DNA of 15,879 nt from Betaproteobacteria bacterium. GTDB taxonomy: Bacteria > Pseudomonadota > Gammaproteobacteria > Burkholderiales > SG8-41. The translations under genes were made by a program, and so were the position numbers. Position 1 is the stretch's first letter. Every line of letters starts with the position of its first letter. The stretch lies in contig JAOUIN010000028.1 of the NCBI GenBank assembly GCA_029883965.1, positions 1 to 15,879 on the forward strand, in the 5' to 3' direction. The notes under the pieces were generated by a model that ran no database searches, was not told the DNA's origin, and saw nothing but the letters and a program-made list of their open reading frames with translations. Below are positions 6,021-12,485 of the stretch, one piece after another.

Positions 6021-7151
6021 ATGGCAAAAAAAGACTATTACGAAGTGCTGGGCGTAAACCGCGACGCTTCCGAGGATGATCTGAAGAAGGCGTACCGCAA
6101 GCTCGCCATGAAATGGCATCCGGACCGCAATCCGGATAATCCCAAGGCGGAAGAAAACTTCAAGGAAGCCAAGGAAGCCTACGAGGTTCTGACTGAACCG
6201 CAGAAGCGCGCGGCCTATGACCAGTTCGGACATGCCGGCGTTGATCCTTCGGCGGCAGGCGCAGGCGGTGCGGGCATGGGCGGCTTTGCCGATGCCTTCG
6301 GCGACATCTTCGGCGACATCTTCGGTGGTGGTGCGGGCGGTGGCGGCCGCCAGCGTTCAACCGTGTTTCGCGGCGCCGATCTGCGTTACAACCTCGAGAT
6401 CTCGCTCGAAGACGCTGCGCGCGGCACTGAAACACGCATCCGCATTCCGGCGATGGAAGAATGCGAAACCTGCCATGGCACCGGCGCCAAACCCGGCACG
6501 CAACCGACGACCTGCACGACCTGCGGCGGTCACGGTCAGGTGCGCATGCAACAGGGTTTCTTTTCGATCCAGCAGACCTGCCCGCGCTGCCATGGCACCG
6601 GCAAGATGGTCGCCAGCCCCTGCGGCACCTGCTCCGGCGGCGGTCGCGTCAAGAAACACAAGACGCTGGCTGTCAAAATTCCGGCCGGCGTCGATGACGG
6701 TGACCGCATCCGGCTGTCCGGCGAAGGCGAAGCCGGCGTCAATGGCGGCCCGTCGGGTGACCTCTATGTGGTCATGCAGATCAAGCAGCACAGCGTGTTC
6801 ACGCGTGATCACAACGACCTGCATTGCGAAATGCCGGTCAGCTTCACCACGGCGGCACTCGGTGGCGAAATCGAAATCCCGACTCTCGACGGCTACGCCA
6901 AGATCAAAATCCCCTCCGAGACCCAGAGCGGAAAAATATTCCGGCTGCGCGGCAAGGGCATCAAGGGTGTGCGTTCCACCAGCCACGGCGACCTGATGTG
7001 CCACGTGGTGGTCGAAACCCCGGTCAGTCTGACGGCACGGCAAAAGGAACTGCTGCAGGAGTTCGAGGCCATCAGCAGCAAGGACACCGGCCGTCACAAT
7101 CCGCGGGCCCAGTCCTGGATGGATCGCGTCAAGGCGTTCTTCGCGGAATAG
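6021..7151 (+). CDS. dnaJ: Chaperone protein DnaJ (class A Hsp40)
   Basis: DnaJ delivers unfolded clients to DnaK and stimulates its ATPase. The 376 residues equal the E. coli length. The J domain (about 1-70) carries the HPD motif at residues 33-35. A Gly/Phe-rich region follows (about 70-108), with two DIFG repeats. Four CxxCxGxG-type zinc-binding motifs are seen at residues 148-151 (CETC), 165-168 (CTTC), 187-190 (CPRC) and 201-204 (CGTC, followed by SGGG). Two C-terminal beta domains and a dimerisation tail complete it. The start is preceded by GGGTAACGGGAATAA. It is the last gene of the heat-shock block and is followed by a strong terminator 15 nt after the stop. It is a full-length, intact class A DnaJ. 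Confidence 0.99.
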   Translation: MAKKDYYEVLGVNRDASEDDLKKAYRKLAMKWHPDRNPDNPKAEENFKEAKEAYEVLTEPQKRAAYDQFGHAGVDPSAAGAGGAGMGGFADAFGDIFGDIFGGGAGGGGRQRSTVFRGADLRYNLEISLEDAARGTETRIRIPAMEECETCHGTGAKPGTQPTTCTTCGGHGQVRMQQGFFSIQQTCPRCHGTGKMVASPCGTCSGGGRVKKHKTLAVKIPAGVDDGDRIRLSGEGEAGVNGGPSGDLYVVMQIKQHSVFTRDHNDLHCEMPVSFTTAALGGEIEIPTLDGYAKIKIPSETQSGKIFRLRGKGIKGVRSTSHGDLMCHVVVETPVSLTARQKELLQEFEAISSKDTGRHNPRAQSWMDRVKAFFAE

Positions 7152-7166
7152 TCAAAACGCGGACAC

Positions 7167-7197
7167 AAAAAAAGCCGGCGCATGCGCCGGCTTTTTT
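7167..7197. terminator. Bidirectional intrinsic terminator
   Basis: The perfect palindrome GCCGGCGCATGCGCCGGC at 7174-7191 is preceded by seven A (7167-7173) and followed by six T (7192-7197). It is symmetric, so it can terminate dnaJ transcription on the plus strand and the convergent Bug-protein operon on the minus strand, whose stop codon lies at 7210. Confidence 0.93.
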
Positions 7198-7209
7198 ATG
7201 CAGATTGCG

Positions 7210-8181
7210 TTATTGCTGCTTCAGCTTGCCCTCGCGGACCACTTTTTCGTACTTCGCGATCTCGGATTTTATATAGGCGCCGAAGCTCGCTGCGGTTCCA
7301 CCCAACGGATCGGCACCGAGGCTGGCCAGCCGCTGCTGCACATCGGGCAGCTTCAGTATCTTGTTGATATCGGTATTGAGCCGGTTGATCGCGTTGGCCG
7401 GCGTTCCGGTCGGCAAGACGGCGCCATACCAGTTGATCATGTCGTAACCCGGCACGCCCGACTCGGCCACGGTCGGCACATCGGGAAGCGCAGGATTGCG
7501 TTTAGCGCTGGTCACGGCCAGCGCGCGCATGCGACCCGACTTGATGTGCGGCACGGCTACCGGCGCGGTATTGAATCCGAGCTGCACTTCACCCGAAATC
7601 AATGCAACCGCTGACGGTGCGCCACCCTTGTACGGCACATGCGTGATGTTGATCTTCGCCATGCTTTTCAGCAGTTCCGCGGCAATATGCTCCGGGCTGC
7701 CGTCACCGGAAGATGCGTAATTGATCGATTTCGCTTTTGCCAGCGCAATAACGTCGGCGACGCTTTTCGGCGTTGAAGACGGCGGCACGACGACGAACAT
7801 CGGCACCGAAGAGATATTGATCAGCGGCGTGAAATCGCGCACCAGGTCGTAGCTGAGCTTTTTGTACAACGATTTGCTGATGGCGTGTGACACCGAAATG
7901 AACATCACCGTATAACCGTCGGGCGTCGCCTTCGAAGCGATTTCAGCGGCGAGGTTCGCATTCGCGCCGGGCCGGTTGTCGACGATGACCTGCTGCCCCA
8001 GGCTGTCACTCAGCTTCATCGCCACTGTGCGTGCCATCGTGTCAGTCCCGCCGCCGGGGGCGTAGCCAACCAGGAAACGGATGGATTTGGCCGGATAGGC
8101 ATCCGCCGCTGTCGCGCCGCCCGTCCAGGCTGCGCAGGTTGCAGCCGCCAACAGGGTCATGCTGATAATGGATCGTTTCAT
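7210..8181 (-). CDS. Bug/TctC-family periplasmic solute-binding protein
   Basis: This family comprises the extracytoplasmic receptors of tripartite tricarboxylate transporters, which bind carboxylates such as citrate, glutarate, aromatic or sugar acids. The 323 residues are the usual length. A Sec signal peptide covers about 1-25 (MKRSIISMTLLAAATCAAWT, cleavage near ATA-AD). The Cys16 context is not a lipobox. Family features include IRFLVGYAPGGGTDTMAR, IVDNRPGANANLAAE, and HVPYKGGAPSAVALISGEV. AGGAGAG precedes the ATG. It is the last gene of a three-gene minus-strand set, 52 nt after the dehydrogenase. No TctA or TctB membrane genes are present in the window, so it is an orphan receptor here, which is common for Bug proteins. 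The ligand is unknown; the neighbouring enzymes suggest a hydroxy- or sugar-acid. Confidence 0.95.
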   Translation of the reverse strand: MKRSIISMTLLAAATCAAWTGGATAADAYPAKSIRFLVGYAPGGGTDTMARTVAMKLSDSLGQQVIVDNRPGANANLAAEIASKATPDGYTVMFISVSHAISKSLYKKLSYDLVRDFTPLINISSVPMFVVVPPSSTPKSVADVIALAKAKSINYASSGDGSPEHIAAELLKSMAKINITHVPYKGGAPSAVALISGEVQLGFNTAPVAVPHIKSGRMRALAVTSAKRNPALPDVPTVAESGVPGYDMINWYGAVLPTGTPANAINRLNTDINKILKLPDVQQRLASLGADPLGGTAASFGAYIKSEIAKYEKVVREGKLKQQ

Positions 8182-8233
8182 GGCGCTCTCCTCGTGGTTT
8201 TAGTTATGCAATAGGTCGGGCTCATGCTTGCCG

Positions 8234-9322
8234 TCAACCGGCAACCGCCGTCTGCAATTTCGAACTGCGCAGTTTTTTCACCACGGCATCGGCAAACGAT
8301 TTTGTGTTGCCCTTGCCGCCGAGATCCCCGGTACGTGCGTTGGCGTCGGCCAGGGCGGCATCGACCGCCAGCTGGATCGCACGGTAAGCCTGCTGAAACG
8401 CCGGCTTACCGTGGCGCATGCCCAGCCACTCAAGCAGCAGCGCCGCGGACAGAATCATGCCGCTGGGATTGGCGATGCCCTTGCCGGCAATATCAGGGGC
8501 CGAGCCGTGGCCGGCATTGGCAATGGCGTGTTTGTCACCGGCGTTGATCGCCGCGGCCAGTCCCAGCCCCCCGGACAGCGCTACGGCAAGGTTCGACAGG
8601 ATATCGCCGAACATGTTGGTGATCAGGATCACGTCATGGCGCTCGGGCCGGCTGTAGATGTCCGCGGCCATCGCGTCCATGTCCATTTCCTTCAACGCGA
8701 TGTCCGGGTGTGCCTTGGCCTCGGCATAGGCCTCGCCCATGAACAGGCCGTCGGTCATCTGCAGCACATGGCGCTTGCCCACCGCCGTGATGCGTTTACT
8801 GCGGCGTGCAGCGTAATCAAACGCGACCTTTGCGATCCGGCGTGATCCCTGGCGCGTGATCTTGCGCACCGACAGCGCCACATCCTCGGTCGGCATGAAT
8901 TCGCCGATTCCCTGATACATCGTGCGGTCGGAATAGAAACCCTCGGTGTTCTCGCGCACGATCAGCACATCAAGGTCACGCCGTGCGTCGGGCATGCCCG
9001 GACGGCTGCGCGCCGGCCGCAGGTTGGCGTACAAGTCGAGACGCTTGCGGATGGTGCCGGGAATATTGATGCCGCCCTTCGCCAGGGGCGGGTAATCGGT
9101 CATGCCACAGGGGCCGACAATCACGCCATCGGCATCAATGGCAGCCTGCAGTGCAGCGTCGGTCAGCGTAGTGCCATGCTTGCGATGACTCGCCATGCCG
9201 ACTTCGATGTCGGAAAACCGCAGCCCCAGTGAAAACTCCGCATCCGCTGCTTTCACCACCGCCATCGCCGCAGCGATGATTTCCGGCCCGATGTCGTCGC
9301 CCGCCATGACTACGATATTCAT
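8234..9322 (-). CDS. Isocitrate/isopropylmalate-type beta-decarboxylating dehydrogenase family
   Basis: This 362-residue NAD(P)-dependent hydroxyacid dehydrogenase belongs to the family of isocitrate, 3-isopropylmalate, tartrate and D-malate dehydrogenases. It shows MAGDDIGPEI at the N-terminus, an Arg-bearing IRKRLDLYANLRP segment (91-103), VRENTEGFYSDR with the likely catalytic Tyr130, GKRHVLQMTDGLF with Lys183, NMFGDILSN (236-244), and the cofactor loop NAGHGSAPDIAGKGIANP. Two positions differ from what I expect for the family. The usual KxN appears as K183-R-H185, and the metal-site Asp of GDILSD is Asn244. The gene has AAGGAA before its ATG and lies between the enolase-family gene (56-nt gap) and the Bug receptor. 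A catabolic 2-hydroxyacid, tartrate-like substrate is more likely than leucine synthesis, because no leu genes are nearby. Confidence 0.9.
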   Translation of the reverse strand: MNIVVMAGDDIGPEIIAAAMAVVKAADAEFSLGLRFSDIEVGMASHRKHGTTLTDAALQAAIDADGVIVGPCGMTDYPPLAKGGINIPGTIRKRLDLYANLRPARSRPGMPDARRDLDVLIVRENTEGFYSDRTMYQGIGEFMPTEDVALSVRKITRQGSRRIAKVAFDYAARRSKRITAVGKRHVLQMTDGLFMGEAYAEAKAHPDIALKEMDMDAMAADIYSRPERHDVILITNMFGDILSNLAVALSGGLGLAAAINAGDKHAIANAGHGSAPDIAGKGIANPSGMILSAALLLEWLGMRHGKPAFQQAYRAIQLAVDAALADANARTGDLGGKGNTKSFADAVVKKLRSSKLQTAVAG

Positions 9323-9378
9323 GAACTGATTCCTTGAGTTGATTCCCAGAAACTATTGCAATCACCGATGTGCCAGAC

Positions 9379-10530
9379 TCATGCTGCGTATTTTTTTACG
9401 GTTTTCCAGTCGATCTCAAAACCGAATCCCGGCAGGTCGTTCAGATGCACTTGACCATCCCTGACCTGCGCACGTTCGGTAAAGAGTTCAAACCACAAGG
9501 GATCTCGATCGGCATTACCGTGCGATTCCACGCCGAAACCCAGCCGCGGGAACGCCGACACCAGGTGAGCATGCACCTCGGGCACCAGGTGCGGCGCAAT
9601 GCGTACGCCGTGCTGCTCGGCGAGATGGCTCACGCGCAGCGATTCGGTGAAGCCGGCGAAGCGCGTGGAATCGAACTGCATGAAACCCAGCGACCCGCTG
9701 GTGATGAAATCGCGCGCGGTGAAGCGCGTCATCTCGCGCTCGCCATGCGCCAGCGGGATCGGCGTGTTTTTCGCCAGCGTCACAAAATCCGCCGGCTGCA
9801 GGTACCAGTGCAGCGGCTCTTCCAGCCAGTAGATGTCGTACGGCTGCACCGCATGCGCAAACCTGATGCACTCTTCCAGATCGTACGCCGCGTTCATGTC
9901 GAGCAGCAGCAGCACGTCCTTGCCGATCGCGGCGCGCGTCATCTTGATGCGCTCCACTTCCTTTTCAATGCTCAGCCCCGCGGTTTTGAGCTTCACCGCG
10001 CGATAGCCGTTCTTGACGAAACCCGCCAGCTCATCGGCACAGGCCTTCAACGGCGCATCGAGTTCGTAATACCCGCCGGTGGCATACGTGAATAGCGGCT
10101 TGCCGTCGCCGCCGAGCAACTGCCATACGGGACGGTTCATCGCCTTGCCCCTGATGTCCCACAACGCGCTGTCGATGCCACCGATCGCCGCCATGATCTG
10201 CGGCCGGTCCCCGCGCGACAGCGGCTGCGGCAATCCGTCGCGCCCGCCCATGCCGGTCGCACGCGGCGACGTCAGCGAAAACAGTTTCTCCCACACCGCA
10301 ACATGCGCCAGGGCATCCATGCCGCGCGCCACCTCGCCGAGCTTTTCGACGTATTCGCAAATCAGCTTGAGCGGCGAACCGTGGATCTGCCCGATACCGG
10401 TCAACCCGTCATCGGTCTTGATTTCAACCAGCACCACGCTTGAACTGTGCAACTCCTCATGCGCGGTCCACAGCGGATGTTTGAGCTTCGCGGAAACGGC
10501 GTGGGCTTTGACGGAGGCAATACGGGTCAC
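9379..10530 (-). CDS. Mandelate racemase/muconate lactonizing enzyme-family protein (enolase superfamily)
   Basis: This 383-residue cytoplasmic enzyme removes a proton next to a carboxylate, and members racemise or dehydrate sugar or hydroxy acids. Catalytic residues are recognisable, numbering from the GTG at 10530. The KxK base motif is K180-L-K182. The Mg2+ ligands are D211 (LLLDMNAAYD), the Glu pair in WLEEP (237/238) and E264 (AHGERE). The Asp/His dyad is D287 (FDSTRFAG) and H314 (RIAPH). The K and H bases together mark the mandelate-racemase subgroup, which includes many acid-sugar dehydratases. The frame runs upstream to a TTG at 10563, but the GTG at 10530 has AAGGAT six nt upstream. 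It is the first gene of the minus-strand cassette. The specific substrate cannot be read from sequence. Confidence 0.92.
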   Translation of the reverse strand: MTRIASVKAHAVSAKLKHPLWTAHEELHSSSVVLVEIKTDDGLTGIGQIHGSPLKLICEYVEKLGEVARGMDALAHVAVWEKLFSLTSPRATGMGGRDGLPQPLSRGDRPQIMAAIGGIDSALWDIRGKAMNRPVWQLLGGDGKPLFTYATGGYYELDAPLKACADELAGFVKNGYRAVKLKTAGLSIEKEVERIKMTRAAIGKDVLLLLDMNAAYDLEECIRFAHAVQPYDIYWLEEPLHWYLQPADFVTLAKNTPIPLAHGEREMTRFTARDFITSGSLGFMQFDSTRFAGFTESLRVSHLAEQHGVRIAPHLVPEVHAHLVSAFPRLGFGVESHGNADRDPLWFELFTERAQVRDGQVHLNDLPGFGFEIDWKTVKKYAA

Positions 10531-10536
10531 AGAGAA

Positions 10537-10542
10537 ATCCTT
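10537..10542 (-). promoter_or_regulatory. Ribosome binding site deciding the GTG start of the enolase-family gene
   Basis: On the minus strand AAGGAT lies 6 nt before the GTG at 10530-10528. The upstream TTG at 10563 has only AT-rich sequence before it. The GTG also places the first conserved strand (TRIASVKAHAV) at the very N-terminus, as usual for the family. Confidence 0.7.
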
Positions 10543-10599
10543 AAAAAATATTAATAAAATCAATTACTTATAAATAATATTCGACCTACCCACAATTAT

Positions 10600-10620
10600 C
10601 CCCTTGTGAGCCGCCGAGCA
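10600..10620 (+). repeat. Left terminal inverted repeat of the 250-bp element
   Basis: This 21-bp repeat starts with CCCCTTGTGAGC. It pairs with 10829-10849 on the opposite strand, 20 of 21 positions identical. A similar sequence with one inserted base occurs at 2401-2418. Confidence 0.75.
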
Positions 10621-10652
10621 CACCTAATTCGCCGGGGGTAGCCCGGCAGCTA

Positions 10653-10686
10653 GTTACTTTCTCTTGCTTCGCCAAGAGAAAGTAAC
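10653..10686. repeat. Perfect 14-bp palindrome inside the element
   Basis: GTTACTTTCTCTTG (10653-10666) and CAAGAGAAAGTAAC (10673-10686) are exact reverse complements with the 6-nt loop CTTCGC. The stem is long and without mismatch, unlike the surrounding DNA. No T-run follows, so it is not a standard terminator. Confidence 0.85.
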
Positions 10687-10766
10687 CAAAGAGAAGGCGA
10701 CCCTGGCTCGCTGGCCCTGCGGGCTCCCCTGCGCTGCTCGCCAAGTCAGGCGGCTGCGGAACTCGC

Positions 10767-10787
10767 CCTTGCCGCTACGCGGCAAGG
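10767..10787. repeat. 9-bp hairpin inside the element
   Basis: CCTTGCCGC (10767-10775) and GCGGCAAGG (10779-10787) are perfect inverted repeats around the loop TAC. A further small stem, GGACT/AGTCC (10786-10790/10796-10800), follows directly. Confidence 0.75.
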
Positions 10788-10828
10788 ACTCAGACAGTCC
10801 TCGCCGACATCCCCTGACTTGACTGTGC

Positions 10829-10849
10829 TGCTCGGCAGCTCACAAGGGG
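10829..10849 (-). repeat. Right terminal inverted repeat of the 250-bp element
   Basis: The sequence ends GCTCACAAGGGG and is the reverse complement of 10600-10620 except for one base (A at 10837, where the perfect complement would have G). It lies 45 nt from the cysS stop codon. Confidence 0.75.
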
Positions 10850-10893
10850 GGGTACAAACCGTCGGAATGCCTACCGGTTCGCGACAAGAAATT

Positions 10894-12264
10894 TCAATTC
10901 CGCCGCCAGGTTGTGCCAGCAGCGCTATCCTCAAGAATCACACCCGCGGATTTCAACTCATCGCGTATGCGATCGGCCTCGGCAAACTGCTTCCCCTTCT
11001 TCGCCGCAGCCCGCGCAACAATCGCCGCCTCAATCCGCTCCGGCGTCCATTCACTGTCCGTCAGCCCTGCCTGCAAAAACGCATCGGGTTCGCGCTGCAA
11101 CAGACCGAGCAGTCCCGCCAGCGACTTCAGCAGTCCCGCATCCGCCGCGGACTGCGATTTGTTGAGCTCATTCGCCAGATCAAACAGCACCGCCACGGCC
11201 TCAGGCGTATTGAAGTCGTCGTCCATCGCCACTTTGAAACGCGCGGCATAGGCATTATCCCAGTCGACATCGCCAACGGTCGCGGACACGCCCTTCAATG
11301 CCGTGTACAGCCGGGTCAGGCTCTGCCTGGCATCATCGAGATGCGCGTCGGAATAATTCAGCGGGCTGCGGTACTGCGCGCGGATGATGAAAAAGCGCAC
11401 CACTTCCGGATCGTATTTCTTCAGGATCTCGCGCACGGTGAAAAAATTGCCCAGCGACTTCGACATCTTCTCGTTGTCGACGCGGACGAAGCCATTGTGC
11501 ATCCAGTAGTTGACGAACGTGCCGCCGTGCGCACCTTCGGACTGCGCTATTTCGTTCTCATGGTGCGGGAACTGCAGATCCTGGCCGCCGCCGTGGATGT
11601 CGAAATGTTTGCCCAACAGCGCATTCGACATCACCGAGCATTCGATATGCCAGCCGGGGCGCCCCGCACCCCACGGCGAATCCCACGCCGGCTCTCCGGG
11701 TTTGGCGCGCTTCCACAGCACGAAGTCCAGCGGATCCTGCTTGGCGGCGTCGACCGCAACACGTTCTCCGGCACGCAGGTCTTCGAGCGATTTTCCGGAC
11801 AGCTTGCCGTAGCCCTCAAACTTGCGCACGGCATAATTCACGTCGCCGTCGGTCGCCTGGTAGGCGTAACCGCGGTCCTGCAACACGCTGATCATTTCAA
11901 GCATGCCCGGCACGTACTCGGTCGCACGCGGCTCGGCATCCGGTTTCTCAACGCCCAGCGCAGCAGCATCCTCGTCCATCGCGTTGATGAACCGCTGTGT
12001 CAGCGCAGCAGTCGACTCACGGTTCTCCTGAGCTCGCTTGATGATCTTGTCGTCGATGTCGGTGATGTTGCGGATATAGGTGACGTCGTAATTTGAAGCA
12101 CGCAGCCAGCGCTGCACCACGTCAAAAATCACCATCACCCGCGCATGGCCGAGATGGCAGTAGTCATACACGGTCATTCCGCAGACGTACATGCGGATTT
12201 TGCCGGGTTCGATGGGCACAAATTCCTGCTTGTCCCGCCTCAGGGTATTGTAGATTTTGAGCAT
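10894..12264 (-). CDS. cysS: Cysteinyl-tRNA synthetase
   Basis: This class I aminoacyl-tRNA synthetase charges tRNA-Cys in the cytoplasm. The 456 residues compare with 461 in E. coli. Seen are the zinc-ligand Cys28 in YVCGMTVYD, the HIGH-type motif HLGH (37-40), NITDIDDKIIKRA, the zinc-site region GWHIECSVM, the HGGGQDLQFPHHENE motif, and KMSKS at residues 266-270. A helical tRNA-binding domain and the typical C-terminal segment (KGKQFAEADRIRDELKSAG) follow. The start has only a weak Shine-Dalgarno. It is divergent from the TPR/transpeptidase/cyclophilin cluster, with 221 nt between them. cysS next to cyclophilin genes is an arrangement I recall from betaproteobacteria. All motifs are intact, so it is likely the essential chromosomal copy. 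Confidence 0.99.
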   Translation of the reverse strand: MLKIYNTLRRDKQEFVPIEPGKIRMYVCGMTVYDYCHLGHARVMVIFDVVQRWLRASNYDVTYIRNITDIDDKIIKRAQENRESTAALTQRFINAMDEDAAALGVEKPDAEPRATEYVPGMLEMISVLQDRGYAYQATDGDVNYAVRKFEGYGKLSGKSLEDLRAGERVAVDAAKQDPLDFVLWKRAKPGEPAWDSPWGAGRPGWHIECSVMSNALLGKHFDIHGGGQDLQFPHHENEIAQSEGAHGGTFVNYWMHNGFVRVDNEKMSKSLGNFFTVREILKKYDPEVVRFFIIRAQYRSPLNYSDAHLDDARQSLTRLYTALKGVSATVGDVDWDNAYAARFKVAMDDDFNTPEAVAVLFDLANELNKSQSAADAGLLKSLAGLLGLLQREPDAFLQAGLTDSEWTPERIEAAIVARAAAKKGKQFAEADRIRDELKSAGVILEDSAAGTTWRRN

Positions 12265-12301
12265 ATGAACTGGAGTTTGAAGACCCCGTTTTCCGGCAAT
12301 T

Positions 12302-12316
12302 CCCGGCCTGGCCGGG
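12302..12316. repeat. Short GC-rich hairpin in the cysS leader
   Basis: CCCGGC (12302-12307) and GCCGGG (12311-12316) pair around CTG, about 40 nt upstream of the cysS start on the minus strand. There is no T-run. It could form in the cysS leader RNA, but there is no sign of a T-box or a known riboswitch. Confidence 0.35.
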
Positions 12317-12369
12317 CCCGCGGTATCGGGACGGATTGCGGTTCAGGCACACCCGCAAAAAAGAGTTGG

Positions 12370-12397
12370 TTGAATTAGCGGTTGTTCTTGGTAAAAT
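12370..12397 (+). promoter_or_regulatory. Possible sigma-70 promoter for the TPR/L,D-transpeptidase genes
   Basis: TTGAAT (12370-12375), a 16-nt spacer and TAAAAT (12392-12397) lie in the AT-rich part of the 221-nt gap between divergent cysS and the TPR gene, about 90 nt before the latter's start. A perfect TTGACA on the minus strand (12432-12437) points toward cysS, but no good -10 follows it at normal spacing. The assignment rests on consensus match only. Confidence 0.35.
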
Positions 12398-12485
12398 CTC
12401 ATAAATTCAAGGACTAATGTCGCCAACCTAGTGTCAAATTAATCATGTGTAACACCCAAACAACGACCACTGGAATCATAGCACG

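Larger units (their letters stand above)
10600..10849. mobile_element. Non-coding ~250-bp element with terminal inverted repeats (MITE-like/structured repeat)
   Basis: The left end (10600-10620) begins CCCCTTGTGAGCCGCCGAGC. The right end (10829-10849) is its reverse complement over 21 bp with one mismatch. Inside are a perfect 14-bp stem (10653-10686), a 9-bp stem (10767-10787), a 9-bp enclosing pair CAAGTCAGG (10742-10750) / CCTGACTTG (10813-10821), and a short GCCGGG/CCCGGC stem around 10631-10646. No plausible ORF or transposase is present. I see no obvious target-site duplication. It occupies most of the 363-nt gap between the cysS stop (10894) and the enolase-family start, both on the minus strand, so it would be transcribed in any cysS read-through. 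From memory, sequences like its AGTTACTTTCTCTTG/CAAGAGAAAGTAAC core recur in many proteobacterial genomes. I cannot count copies here. Confidence 0.65.

Noticed and set aside
4828..6027. A 399-residue ORF antisense to dnaK and its downstream gap
   Set aside because: Its composition is Ser/Ala/Leu-rich with no domain, and it lies opposite a gene with every DnaK motif intact. Long antisense ORFs opposite dnaK are a known result of codon bias in GC-rich genomes.
10746..10934. A 62-residue minus-strand ORF spanning the 250-bp element and the cysS end
   Set aside because: It reads through the structured repeat and out of frame into cysS. ORFs arising from such repeats are commonly spurious, and there is no ribosome site.
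10819..12096. A 425-residue ORF antisense to cysS
   Set aside because: It is rich in Arg, His and Gln, has no recognisable domain and no ribosome site, and lies opposite a complete cysteinyl-tRNA synthetase. It is a shadow frame.
12265..12485. A riboswitch or T-box controlling cysS in the 221-nt divergent gap
   Set aside because: T-box leaders are essentially absent from betaproteobacteria. No T-box motif or specifier-stem structure is visible, only a short GC hairpin and promoter-like boxes.
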